From Setaria digitata (Eukaryota; Nematoda; Chromadorea; Rhabditida; Setariidae), in NCBI GenBank assembly GCA_003640385.1, contig RCAB01000156.1, forward strand, positions 1 to 64,000: a stretch of 64,000 bases of DNA, written 5' to 3'. Below are positions 26,703 to 39,215 of the stretch, piece after piece. Numbering within the stretch: position 1 is the stretch's first letter; every line of letters starts with the position of its first letter. Under the pieces are notes generated by a model. It was not told where the DNA came from. It did not search any database and saw only the letters and a list, made by a program, of their open reading frames with translations. The translations under genes were made by a program, and so were the position numbers.

Positions 26703-27231
26703 ACATTCTCTGTTCGTTTCTCTCCTCTGTGCTATCCTGATATGATAATATCAGATAATATCATTTTATTCAAAACAGCAATCATTCATACATTCTCTGT
26801 TCATTTCTCTCCTCCAGACCATACTGTCCTGATATGATAACATCAGATAATATCATTTTATTCAAAACAGCAATCATTCATACATTCTCTGTTCATTTCT
26901 CTCCTCCAGACCATACTGTCCTGATATGATAACATCAGATAATATCATTTTATTCAAAACAGCAATCATTCATACATTCTCTGTTCATTTCTCTCCTCCA
27001 GACCATACTGTCCTGATATGATAACATCAGATAATATCATTTTATTCAAAACAGCAATCATTCATACATTCTCTGTTCATTTCTCTCCTCCAGACCATAC
27101 TGTCCTGATATGATAACATCAGATAATATCATTTTATTCAAAACAGCAATCATTCATACATTCTCTGTTCATTTCTCTCCTCCAGACCATACTGTCCTGA
27201 TATGATAACATCAGATAATATCATTTTATTG
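26703..27231. repeat. 92-bp minisatellite, about 5.7 copies
   Basis: Units begin with ACATTCTCTGTTC at 26703, 26790, 26882, 26974, 27066 and 27158. The first is 87 bases and diverged; the next are 92 bases and essentially identical; the last is cut short near 27231. Each unit contains the small inverted repeat CTGATATGATAACATCAG. No coding frame is conserved. Confidence 0.95.
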
Positions 27232-30200
27232 AAATTGTTGAATATGAAAAAAGCCTTGAAAAGAAAGGAAATGCTTGATATATTCATTTATATGTATGCT
27301 GTTAGAAGTTCGATATATAAACCTATATGCCTACAGATGTATTCCTTTCTGTTTTTTTTTGTCTACTCTATTCACTTGGTGGTCCTTTTTTTTAACATCG
27401 AAAAACGATTAAGAATGCCAAATGGAAGGGAAAGAGAGGGAGAGAGAGAGAGAGAGAGGTGAAAGGGAGAGTGAAGAAAGGATAAAGAGTAATTATAGTA
27501 TTTTAATGATAATTGATTTAAAAAAAAAAAATGGAAGAAATATGTGTATAAATTTTTCGATGTTTATATAACTGAAAAGCTGGAGAAAAAAAAAAGAAGA
27601 AGAAAATAGTATTTCTATTTTTTTTTTTTTTTTCTGTTATTATTAATAAAAAGAAAGCGAAAAAAAAAATTAACGAATGAAATTCCGAAAATTGTTCAGT
27701 TTGATTGAAATTATTTGACCTTCAAAGAGGGATAAAAAATAAAATTCGTTTTTTTCTTTTTTTTTTTTTTTTTTTTTCTATAATTATATTTCAACGAGAT
27801 GAATGGAATGATTGATTGCAAAAAGGTATTGCATTGACAAATTTATGAAAGTAAAATTGGTTTAAATTTTGTTGTCGATTGTAAAAATTTAATTTTAATA
27901 ATTCTTTCTCTTTTTCTTTTTTAGGATATGAGAAAAGATTTGCTTTTCATCCTTCACCAATAATTGATTGTATGGGTGACGAATGATATTTTGGTTAAAA
28001 AGGAAATTTATCTGATTTTATTAGAAAATTACCTTTTCATCTCCCTTTTTTTTCTTCTTTGCTAAAGTCTTTCTTCCATTTATTTGAAATTTAAATTATG
28101 ACTTTGCCGTATAATATCTATTTCATTCTTTTTTTTTCACTTTTTTTTTCAATTTTCATTTCAATTTATTTTGATTTTTTTTTCTAGCGGAATAATTTCA
28201 TTAGTGAAATATATTATCATTATAAAAAGTATCAATTTATTTTTTATACTCTGAAATTACCCTGAAATGTATATTAGATATATTGGAATATGAAATAAAG
28301 TTACGAATCTTTCCTGTCTTTGGTGAAATTTCAATTGACTTCATCAGTTGGTCGCTGCATAACTCGCAACTTTAATAAGCTATAATAAGAACTCGAATTT
28401 TAAACATTTCAGTTAAATAAGCACAAAATTATTCGTCGAAAAAATGGAAGAAAAAAAAAAAGGAAAATCGAACAGAAATAATTAATTAATAATAAAGTTC
28501 ATCAACAATTTGACAAAAGGAAAACGAAAAAGTTACAACTGTTTCCAAGCATTTCAATAACCAAAAAATTGCCAGAAAGCAGCATTTTAAAAATCGAAAT
28601 AAATGATAAAATAAATAAATAAATAGAATAAAAATACCTTACCATAAAATACAAAATATGATTACATTCTTTCATGTTATAATCTTCTTCATTGTACAAC
28701 TATATTATGAGATCGGTTACTATACAGTCGTGAGCCTGTGATTTTTTAAATGTTATTTTAATAATTTAAAAAATAAAAAAATAAAAATAAAGAAAGAAAG
28801 AGGCCGGAAGAAGAGGATCAGTTGAATAAATTTGCAATAAATATCAAATTTTTATAGGACTTTCATCTTTCTCCTTTTCTTTCTATTTATTTCTCTTTTC
28901 TTTTCTTGCTATCAGTTAAAGCAAAAGAATCTTTGATGATATATATATCTTTGATGATATATATATATGTATACTTTTGCTAATACATTTCCTAAAATCA
29001 CTGTTTTCTAAAATTTAAATTTCAAAAATCAATTTATTTTTTCATTGTTACTACATCGTTAATAAAATGAAATTTGTCGCTATTTGGTTATATATGAAAG
29101 CGACACGTTAAGATATTAACAACTTCTTTAATTTTTTTTTTTTAAACCCAATAATTATTTTGAATTTAGGCTAATGGAATACTTTTTTCTTTTCTTTTTT
29201 TCTTTTTGAGCACTGCTCAAGTAAAAGTAACGAAAAAAATTTTAACGGATAACTGCGTGGTACAGCAATAATTTCAATAAATGCGCCAACCATTAGATCT
29301 ATAAAATGCAATTTTCTTTTTTTCAGTTCAGATAATATTTCCATTTTTTTTTTTTTTTTTAGATATATTGCAAGTTTTTTGAAGAAAAAGAAACAAAAAC
29401 AACCACTTTTTGCAGCCAAAAATTTATTTATTTATTTTTTTGCGATGTGAAAAATTGATGAATTTAAATATCATATTATATTTTATGATTAATGTTGGCA
29501 ATATAAGTATTGGCTGTGAAGGTTCAGTTATTCTATTACAAATTCGCTAAGGTTCTTGATTTTACTTACATGTTTAACTAAATTTATATTAAAAAAAAAA
29601 ATCAAACAACTTTACTGTCCCTGACAGTTCAGTTTAGTATTTTAGCATAACTGCATGGTAGTATGATAAGTTTATGATAAACAATTTTAAATATTGAAAA
29701 ATAAAAAATTAACAGTTGTAAATTCAATTTTTTTCTATGTTCAAAATATTTTTACGCAAAACATAGCTACGTTTATTCCTCCACGTACGGATAGAATTGT
29801 ATGTTAAATTAATTATAAACTCGAAATAATACATTATCACTGATTAACACTTGCGCATATCATCATGATAAAGTGTATTTTGTCATAGTGTGCCGATAAA
29901 ACTTACTTATTCAATTTATAAATTTCCGTCTTGCTTAGCAGAAAATGTGGCAAATAAAATTGTTCAGATGTAGCTTAAATACTTCAATAGAAATAAATAC
30001 TTTTTGCAACTTAAAACATTTCATGATATAATTCATTCTATCGCTTTCACATATATTACTTAACAGTTTTGGAAATGATCTTTAGAATAAATAACCGAAA
30101 AAAAAAATTCAAAACTAAAACATACTCTTGATTCGGCCTAAAGTCCATTTATTACAGAATTGCCTTTTAAATAAAATTTAAATTGAATCAAATTGAAGTC

Positions 30201-31880
30201 ATTTTACTGCTTAAATCGACAAATTAAAATTTCATTTCCATTGCCAAATGTATTAAAAGAAATTCTTGTTTGTTCTCATTGGGTACGAATTAAATTAAAT
30301 TACTTCTAATGTTTCTTTTAGGTCAAAAAAATATTCAACGAGAAAGCTTACATTAATTTGATAGAACCAAAAAAAAAGGGAAAAGTAAATGTAGAAGTTT
30401 AAATAAAACAATCGAAAATTGCGCCAATTAAAAGTTACATGAGAATTAATTGAACTGTGGAAGCAACTTTCACTCATTGTGACTGCCTGGTGGTTTGAAA
30501 AAAGATTGGAAAGGTAAGTTTATCAGCGCAAGATAAAAAATTTATTACTTTGTTCTTCCCCTCTCTCTCTCTCTCTCTCTCTATCGCAAATGTACAGTGT
30601 CAAATTGGTTTCATGAGATCAGACATTCTAATTGATCATTTATAAATTTTATTATTTATATATTTAAAAAAAAAAAAAATTAAATTTGGAAAAAGAACTA
30701 TTTCTGTTTCATGATGAATTAACTTACACGCATTATTATTCTAATAAAAAAATCTAATTTTGATGTCACTTAAGCTTTTCATTTATAAAACACACAAAAT
30801 GTGAGTATGAATGTAAACGTGTGCTTTGGCATTCCACTCACGTACGTCCATACCTGTATTTGCACGTGTGTTTGCGTGTATGTGTCCATAGTGAGTGTAT
30901 ACATTTACATATACATATATATTTATATGTAAATTTAATGCATATATGTATAAATATATATATTGAATAAGCGCCTAGTTCAAAGGAAAATAAATTAGAA
31001 TCTAAAAATGGGAAAAAGAACTTATTTTACATACATGTTCATTGAGATACGCAAGCTTAGATGGAGGGACAGACAGATACCATGTATATGTGATAAAAAG
31101 TGGGGTGTGAGGAAGATGGAAATGAAGAGGATATTTGACCGGAATGAGTACAAGGAAATTTTATCTATCATCCGGAGGAGTGATCTATCATCGCTTTCAA
31201 AGAAACATTTCATTTGATTGGCAAGAATGCAAGCGATCACATTGTGATATTGATAACAACCATAACAGCATTTGTAACAATGAAAATACTGATAACGCTA
31301 ATATGGCGTCATTGATAATGATCCACTAGTGGTAGTGATGAATTTTAAATTAAATTAGATACTAAACCTTAAATTGATTCCAATTATGCAATGGTGCATT
31401 TTTGCAAAAATAATAATAATAATAATAATTGAGGAGAAAGAAGGATGAAGAACAGTTAAAGCATACAAGCAAATTTTTAAAGTTCCACTGTCTAATCAGT
31501 TTGAGGTGTATTTTTGGTTTTTTTTTTCTCTCTTTCCTTTTTTCTTTTTTTTTTTTGCTTTATTTTGTAGAAAATTTACATCGAAATGGAATAGGAAAAA
31601 GCAGATAAGCAAAGTCGGGAAATAAAACAGTTATCAATTCCCTTTCCATAAATACACTAAGAAATTAAATATTATTTGTGCTTTCTTAATTTCTGCGTTT
31701 TATATGAAAAAAAAAAAAAAAAAAAAAAAGATAATTCCATCAGAATATAAAAGTATAGTTATCATAATATTTGAAATTATTTTGCAGCAAGAGCATCATT
31801 ATATGGTGGGGATTTTAATGTGATACAGTATAATCGAGTGAGGTATTATACGGAAGTTCAGAATCGGTAGATGGAAGACT

Positions 31881-32264
31881 ATGGCTACTGTATGGTGCGT
31901 TACATACAGTGTAATGGAACTCTATATAAAATGGTATTTTTTACATAGTCAAAATTACTGTTCAGCTAATAATGATATTGATAATATACAAATTACGAAA
32001 TACAGTACAACAGGGACTATTGTATGTATGTTATATAGGAGCATAAGTATAACGGTACTGTATGGTACAGTATCCACCCAATTATTTTATACAGTAATGC
32101 ATGCAAATGTTAATTGTGACTTCAAAAGAGTTGCACGCTATGCTGCAAAATGTTGTATTGCAAAATACATATCACATACCATATCATATTGCTTTCTAAA
32201 TATGACTTTACGACTAAAAGATCGTTTGCATAATTCTTCTGGGTATTTTGGCTTGAAATTTTAG
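31881..32264 (+). other. Unrecognised 127-codon open frame
   Basis: An ATG-to-stop frame that is unusually long for this AT-rich desert. The product is rich in Tyr, Ile, Thr and Cys and matches no family I know; no neighbouring exons were found. The DNA contains several TACAGTA/TACTGTA motifs, so it may simply be part of a repeat. It could be an orphan gene, but I do not support it as one. Confidence 0.12.
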
Positions 32265-33528
32265 AGACTATGGAAGTCTTAGGTTTTATTCATGATCTAG
32301 GAACGAATGACTTGCACTTAACTAGACAAAGAATGGAAAAGCCCAATAGATGGAATGGGAAATTCCATGACTGAAAAAAAAGCTTAGGAAATGGAACAAA
32401 AGAAGATTAGCACTGAAAATACTTTCATCATTTCAGTTCTTGAAAAAAAAAAAAAAAAAATGCTTTAGAAGACCCTCGCTAGTTAGAAGATCTCCTAAGC
32501 GTAAAGATCGAGCAATTTTAAATTAAGTAATATTACTTAGCAATCTTAACTTGATTATTTGTAACTAATTAAATCATACAGTAACTGATTAACAAATACT
32601 CTCTTCTACTGCACTGAACTAATTGATAAAGACAAAGAATGCAATTAAGTCAAAAAAATTTTGTTGTACAGCTTACTTAATTTCGAATGAATGCAGTGGC
32701 GAACAGATTTTAGATTTTTGTTATGCTAAAGATTGCATGGAATGTTACATAGAAGAAAGTATTTTGATGAAAAAAATAAGAATTTGAAATTATGAGTTTT
32801 TTCAAAACAGCCTTATAAAGAATGCAACCTGGAAATATGAAATTTTTAAAGATTTTTTTCCTTAATATATTGTGAAAAAAAAATTTTTTTTCTTGCAACT
32901 TTGCACCGAACTATTCAATCTCTTTAGATTGCAACATTTATTCTTTTATTCACTGAAAGTTTCACGTAAAATTCATTACGTTTCCATTAAATTTTGCAAC
33001 GAATCACTGAAAAAAAAAAGAAAAGAAAGAAAATTGTAATAAAATTTATGATTTTTCCATCAGTTCTTCTATCATTTGTCTCTTCTCTTCTGTACTTGAC
33101 ATAATTTATAATTCAAATATAACGAATGACCTTGTATAACCTCTGAGAAATGATTAAAAATGAAATAATCGTTATGTAGAAAAGTAGTTCCCTCCACTCG
33201 ATCTGTTATCTTATCACTAGGTTATACGATTTCAATAATACTATTAATAGTTAGCCATAAATGAGAAAAAAAAAAAAAACTGCATAGAATTTTTTCCCAC
33301 ATAATAATTTGGTGGAAGGATAAATATGAAATGACATATATAAAGAATGCATAAGTATTAATCAGATGATTTACTATTGATTTGATTAAATAACTGAGTA
33401 AAAAACTAAAAATTTGTAGAATCAATTTCAAAATTAAGTTTTGGGAAAAATTTTTGTTTTCAGATAACTTAAGTATCAAAAATAATATTCTAATTTCAAA
33501 CTCAAAAAATTTGGAAGCCAAAAAGTTT

Positions 33529-33976
33529 CTTAATTAGTTCCAACTTTAACTCTTAAACCAGTTTCTTACCAACCCGCGGACTGATTTGGTAAATTAATTA
33601 CCCATACGGCACTCGAACCAATGAAGCCATGCTGTAGGAATACCACAGAACTTGGTTCATTCTCTGAAATAAATGATCGAAAATCTTCGATTTACGAGAG
33701 GCATGAAATGAAATACTCATTTACAGTACCTAATATAGCATCTTCACCAATACAGTACTATGTTATGCTACTTCACACGGTACTCTATATCAGTCGGTGT
33801 ATGAATAATTCCGTCGGAAACATCATGATTGGAAAGTGAGAAAGATGGCTTTACTTTCTACAGCAATCTCGAATTACCCGCCTTGGAAGTTGGGATACGG
33901 TGTAGCTCGAGTACATAACCGTCAACCGTTGTTACAGTATGTGTTTCACATCGATATCCATGGCGACAATTTCGGG
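33529..33976 (-). pseudogene. Lipase pseudogene fragment (exons 2-3 copy)
   Basis: This segment matches 43188-43639, which holds exons 2 and 3 and their intron of the lipase at 40925-44009. There are five substitutions and one 4-base deletion over 448 bases (98.9% identity outside the indel). The exon 3 copy (about 33575-33663) still reads [13 protein letters not shown]...LPNQSAG. The exon 2 copy (33976-33878) carries the 4-base deletion, which shifts the frame and quickly meets a TAA. No exon 1, catalytic-serine exon or later exon lies nearby, so this cannot encode a lipase. It lies downstream of the IFT52 3' end. Confidence 0.9.
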
Positions 33977-34112
33977 CAAGCTCACAAAAGAGTGAAATTC
34001 ACTTTTAGATTAGGATATCTTAATGATTGCTGCATGTATTCATTAGCAATGTATTTGGTTTGCTAACAGGAATTAATTGCGCATGGCAACTACTCAAACC
34101 TTTTTTTGCTTT

Positions 34113-34840
34113 AGTCAAAAATCATTCATCCATTCATTTATCGAAAAAAATTTCAGATATTTTTTCAAAATAAAATTATTTATTTTAAATAAAAATTTCA
34201 TTTTTTAAAAATAAATTTATTTAGATTGTATTATTTCACTACATTTGCTTCCTCTAATTGCTTATTGAATATTAGAAATAGCATTTTTAAAACAGTCACT
34301 GATAAAGACTCAGATCGACGAGATCGACGTGTTTTGATGATGGTTGGCTAATTAGGCTGCTGGTAGTTTGCTTGTTTGACCTTCTCACTTAACCTTTCAA
34401 ATAGAGTGAAACGATTCTTTCTAGCTTACTTCAAATTCCATGCTATGTTTTTAGACATTCTCTTCATTTATGAAACTGTTTCTTAGTTGCTTGCGATGCG
34501 ACAAAATGTTCATCGAATTTTTCAAACATTTCAAGCATTTTCTGTAATTGCCTTTCGTTATACTAAAATTTCTTGTCCATTACTATAATAAATGCGAAGA
34601 AGTTTGCCTATTAATTTAATTAAGTCAAAAAAAAAGGAAATTAAAAAGCTTTATTCGATATGCGTATCACTGACAGATTAATGAAAGAATTTAATATAAT
34701 TATTTGAATCGAACTCATTAAAAATGAATATTTGAATAATTGAACCGATAACAATTCTTATCAACAATTGTTTTGTCAATTGCTTGCTTTTAAACAATGC
34801 ATTTTTTTTTTTTTTTTTTTAATGAATTGCAAACTTTTTC
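34113..34840. repeat. Diverged copy of the sequence at 44650-44985
   Basis: Shared blocks occur in the same order and orientation: AATCATTCATCCATTCAT (34120 / 44660), TTTCTGTAATTG with TCTTG.CCATTA...TAATAAATGC (about 34540-34595 / 44725-44780), AAATTAAAAAGCTTTATTCGATAT (34637 / 44819), GCAGATTAATGAA-type (34672 / 44890) and AACAATTCTTA (34750 / 44908). Together with the lipase fragment this extends the duplicated block to over 1.3 kb, but this part is clearly older. Confidence 0.8.
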
Positions 34841-35225
34841 TTCTATGTAAAGGTATTGAGAACATATTCATAAATGCCTTTTTCCGGAATGAATGTCTGG
34901 TAATAGATCCGTATAGTTGTCAAATACTGCTGCAGTTCGTGTGTACATCCTGTAATCCTCATAAGGACAAGTCAGCCGTGTAATCTGATAGTCCAGCATA
35001 CTGCCTACCGTAATTCGGTAGTCCATTCTGGCGTTTGATAATCAGGAAATGATAATATGCCAAACAGAAGTGCAAATTCTTGAAACGGTATCACGTTGCT
35101 CTTCTTTAAGCCAGCTGCTGTTGGCATCTGCTTCGGGAAGATTTTACCGGTCCTCGAATCTAGGAGCTAGCAGTATCTGAGACAAAAGCGTTATAAGGAT
35201 AGAGTGAAACAAAATGGCAATTAGT

Positions 35226-38200
35226 TTAATTAACGTCATCATATTCGTCAATGTCTGAGAAGTATGGTTCATCATTTGCTTGGATAGGCTCTTCCAGATT
35301 GGCGTAGCTCTTCTGTAGATTTTCTACATCGCCATCATCCTTTTCCTAAAATATCGAAATAACAAATTTCAAATGTCTCAATGACAAAACAATGGGAAAG
35401 TGATTGAACTGATTGACTCGAGCTAACCTGATTGAGTTTTTTGAATTCAGCCAATTGATAGAGTACAAATTCCAGGATCTTTTTTGGTCCTCTGTCATCC
35501 TCCGGCAAACTTTTAGTGATATCGTAAATCTCGCCAGCTTCCTTGAGAAAGTACTCCAAATCACTTTCTTCACCTTAATTTTTGCCAAAAAGTCATTTTT
35601 CAGTTTTAAAAAATCCCGAAAAAGTGCTATTGTAATGAAGAATAGGAAACGACAAGTTGGAGCATATCACTAATACCTTACAGCACTATAACTGAATTTT
35701 CTTTCTTTTTTTTGCCAAAACTTTGGCACGAATTTCTTTTTTAATAGATTGACAGGTGTGTGAGTATTATCAATGGAAAATTCTCCGATTACTTTGATAT
35801 GATAAAATTAAATGTTTAATCTTCATATAACTAAATTGTAAATAACTATTAGCCATTTATATCAGCCATAATTAATTAGGAAAAAAATTGTTAATGGAGC
35901 GTGAAGGCAAATGATATCATTGAGAATAGTTGACAAAGATTTTCATCAAATAATTACAGCTATTATCTAATTAATCTTCTTCACTGTGTAGAAATTAATT
36001 ATGTTATCAGTGAGAGCAAACTGCTAGAAATGATCAGCAAAAATTGGAAAATTGAAATGAGATAAAAGAAAAGTTGTAGAAATTTCCACATCTATTGGTG
36101 AGTTGAGCAAGTCGAACATCTGCCGATGAAAACATATCATCCAAATCAAATAGTTCCAGCCGAGGTGGTGGAAGTTCTCGGAAGTTTGGTGCGAATACCT
36201 GTAGTAATTTTTACGAGTAGTAGGGAATCATTTGCAATTTTATTATAATTAGTGATTGATAATTATATCGGCATACCGCTGGTGTAAGTGTAGGTTGTGG
36301 TACTTCGAATTGCGGTACAATAAGTGACAATGGCTCGTGCTTCAAACCGAGTTCCTCAAATGCCCTAAAAACTAGAAGTTTTATAGAGAAATTAATTAAG
36401 GTAATATTGGTTATATTTAATTAATATGAAAATTAGGAGGGATAGAAGTGTTTATTAAATAGATGAAAGAATTATTTCAGATTCTCTGGTGGTCTTGAGG
36501 AGATTTTCAGTTATTGATTATTTGATAATTAGTCTTTCTCCTAATTTTTATTTATAGTTTAAGTTAGATTAAAATTAATTTTACCTAATAGTTTTAGGCC
36601 AAACGGAGAGATCCATCGCATATAGGCTCATATCAAAATATTTTAGGAAATCACCGGTCTCATTCATTTCGTATTCACTCTCTTGTAGACATACTTTAAT
36701 TTTTTCCGACAAATATATGTGATCCGGTATAGGATGCATATCCATCAAATCCGGTTCCTTACTATCGATTACATTCAAAGCAAAATCCTCCGTTGCATAT
36801 TTCATAATGATATCCTTGAAAGTTAATAAAATTTAATTTCAAAATCGCATCTCAAAATAGCAATGAATTTGAAGACAAAGGGCATTTTGCCTGAATTAGT
36901 TCAAAAAATTGGCAAGTAGATTATAAAAAGAAGAGGCGACAGGTAATCTTTATAACAGGTATACTTACCCATACTTTGCTATTCTCTTCTCTTTCAAAAT
37001 ACTGATCAGTAAAAATATGGACTGAACCAATAACTATCAATTTTCCACCTTTTTCCTGAAATAATATTATTTGGTTGATGCTAGTAATCTTTTTGTGCCT
37101 GTCACAATTAATTTCTCGAAAGTTCGATCTTGAATTAAATTCTCTCTCAAATCAAATGCTCTGATTTAGAAGCAATTATGCAAAACTTATATTAAAAAAA
37201 AAAAAAATAGTTAAAGCGATATTGGTTACGTTTAATTAATATGAAAAATTAAACACAAATGTCTATTAAATAGCCGATGAAATAACTTCAGATTGTCTGA
37301 TCGTCTTTAAGAGATTCTCAATTCAAATCAATTAGTTTAAGCTCATTATTCGGTCTTAGCTAAACTAATAAATTTGCTTACCGTTCGATGAAATGCGCAA
37401 ATGGGTCGATTATTAGGATAGCAAACACTACCCGTTGATAGTACAGCAGTTGATTTTCGGCCAACATTCAGAGTTGATCCATATGGATATACAAATTGTA
37501 AGCCACTGAAAGTAAGAAAGTAGAAAACTAGAATAAAATATGAATAGCGAAATTATTGTGAAAACGAAAGAGAACTAGTCTGATGACTAGCCTCAGCCTA
37601 GTTCTAAGTCTAATTTCGAGCCAAGCTGGATAAAAATAAAATAGAAAAAACAGAAATTGATCATTTTTTATTGCTCTTTCAAAGTGATCATTATTGGTTG
37701 GATTCTATTTGTAAAATTTACAGTGCATTAATTTCTTCATCGTTTGAACGAGTCGTTTTACCAGCCGCTAGTGTAAGCGCACGATTCAGAACACCGTTAG
37801 CAATAAATGCTTCCTTTGGATCCAAATATTTGTAAAATGTTGTTCGAATTACGGAATCTATAATTAAATTTCTGAATAACAACCTCCATAAATACATCTG
37901 AATTCAACGGTCACACAGAATTGATCGCATTTCAATCATTCGAAATATTGATGGCCATTAAATATTTGATTTAAAAAATTCAAAATGGAAATTTACCATT
38001 TCAATATTCGTTCATTGCAATTGCTTTTAAAATTAAAGCTATCAATTAGATGAAAAAATTGAACTTAACATTAAAAAGCTACCGTTATTACAAAAAATAT
38101 CGTACTGCTCAAGTAGAAAATTGATATTTGTATTGGCAGCTTGTTCACCTCCTTCATTCATCAGCACCAATACACTGTTACCAACATCGATAAAGTGTTT

Positions 38201-39215
38201 CAGGCTATCCATCTACATCAATTTACAGTATATTAGTGTAACAACAGAAATATGATATTACCGAAATACCGTAAAGCATGCAAGTATTATTTTTGTAAAT
38301 GTATTTGTTAAGATACAATATGCAGACATCTTTATATGCTCGATACTGTAAGATGTAGCACGAAATATAGTATACGACCATTATCACAGATGTATAACTT
38401 GATAATCGTTTGCTGAATTTTAAAAATCAATTTTGTAAATTTTAATTATGATCATTTTTGAAGTCTCATAAAGATATAGCATATACTTCCGTTCAAGAAA
38501 ATCTCAAATATAGCAAAAATAAATGAAATTAAGCAATTTTCTCCAAAATTTTTATGGTGCCATTTATGCAAATTTAGGAAAATTTACGAAAATACTAAAT
38601 GAGTATTTCAAAGTACCTGAAAAAAATACCTCAGTTTGTGAAAACTTTTCCTTTGGATATGGTATAACAAATAATCGACATTCAGCGAACGTTTTTTCGT
38701 TTATTTCATCAGAATTTCTGAAATTTTCTCGACAACTTTTTTTAGTGAAACTTTCTAGAAAAGAAAATAGTTGTTTAAAAAAAAAGAATCTCCTGATTGA
38801 TTCTATCATTCATCTTTTATTTGCCATTCTTGTATCACTTTATCTGGTTCAAGTTTTTTTTTTTTTTTTTTTTTTTGAATTTTGAAATTACAGTTGCTAA
38901 GATGCTAAAAATAGCGTAAATAATGCCAACGTTTCTAGACGCCATTCATTACGCAATCTTTTGTAGATCTGTCGAAAACCAAAATGAAAATGATAAGGTT
39001 CATTTTTTGATTGATCAAACAGGATTCGTGTAGCACTGATAACATTCTGAAACATTTCAAACAATCATTTTAACATCTAAGAAACATTTTCAGAAACTAG
39101 TCGGTAAAGTGAACTGCTTAGCTGTGCAAAAATTGTATGAAAATTTACTAACTTCATTAATTCCATTGATAGGAATATGAGATCGAAAATTGGAATCGAA
39201 AGATGTCACTGGCAT
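35226..39215 (-). CDS. osm-6: Intraflagellar transport protein IFT52 (OSM-6)
   Basis: Core subunit of IFT complex B, needed to build sensory cilia; in C. elegans OSM-6 acts in ciliated neurons. Exons (minus): 39215-39153, 39046-38931, 38717-38630, 38212-38083, 37857-37722, 37505-37382, 37055-36969, 36814-36585, 36364-36277, 36198-36090, 35573-35428, 35345-35226; 1437 nt, 478 residues, close to the family's usual 440-470. N-terminal GIFT-type domain: RILFDQSKNE, FVIPYPKEKFSQTE, LVLMNEGGE..ANTNINFLL, VIRTTFYKYLDPKEA, then FVYPYGSTLNV and AVLSTGSVCYPNNRPICAFH. The C-terminal part has HEPLSLIVPQFEVPQP, FRELPPPRLELFDLDDMFSS and LAEFKKLNQ. The stop is TAA at 35228-35226 after an Asp/Glu-rich tail. 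All phases agree, so the gene looks intact. Confidence 0.96.

Larger units (their letters stand above)
19236..33528. other. About 14 kb without recognisable genes
   Basis: Upstream of the DM gene. It consists of AT-rich DNA with A/T homopolymers, CT/GA tracts, TA repeats, a minisatellite and a degenerate repeat field (listed separately). Open frames are short and dominated by Lys, Phe, Ile and Asn. The 127-residue frame at 31881-32264 is noted separately. Given the position it may hold control sequence for the DM gene or outer exons of it, but nothing specific could be shown. Confidence 0.55.

Noticed and set aside
26703..27231. CRISPR-like repeat array
   Set aside because: Units are directly adjacent 92-bp copies with no variable spacers, in a eukaryotic genome; it is a minisatellite.
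31008..31329. Overlapping short frames on both strands
   Set aside because: Short, composition-driven, no homologue recognised.
33590..33612. Spliced-leader-like string GGTAAATTAATTACCCAT
   Set aside because: Only loosely similar to nematode SL1, and it is the lipase exon (antisense) repeated at 43249.
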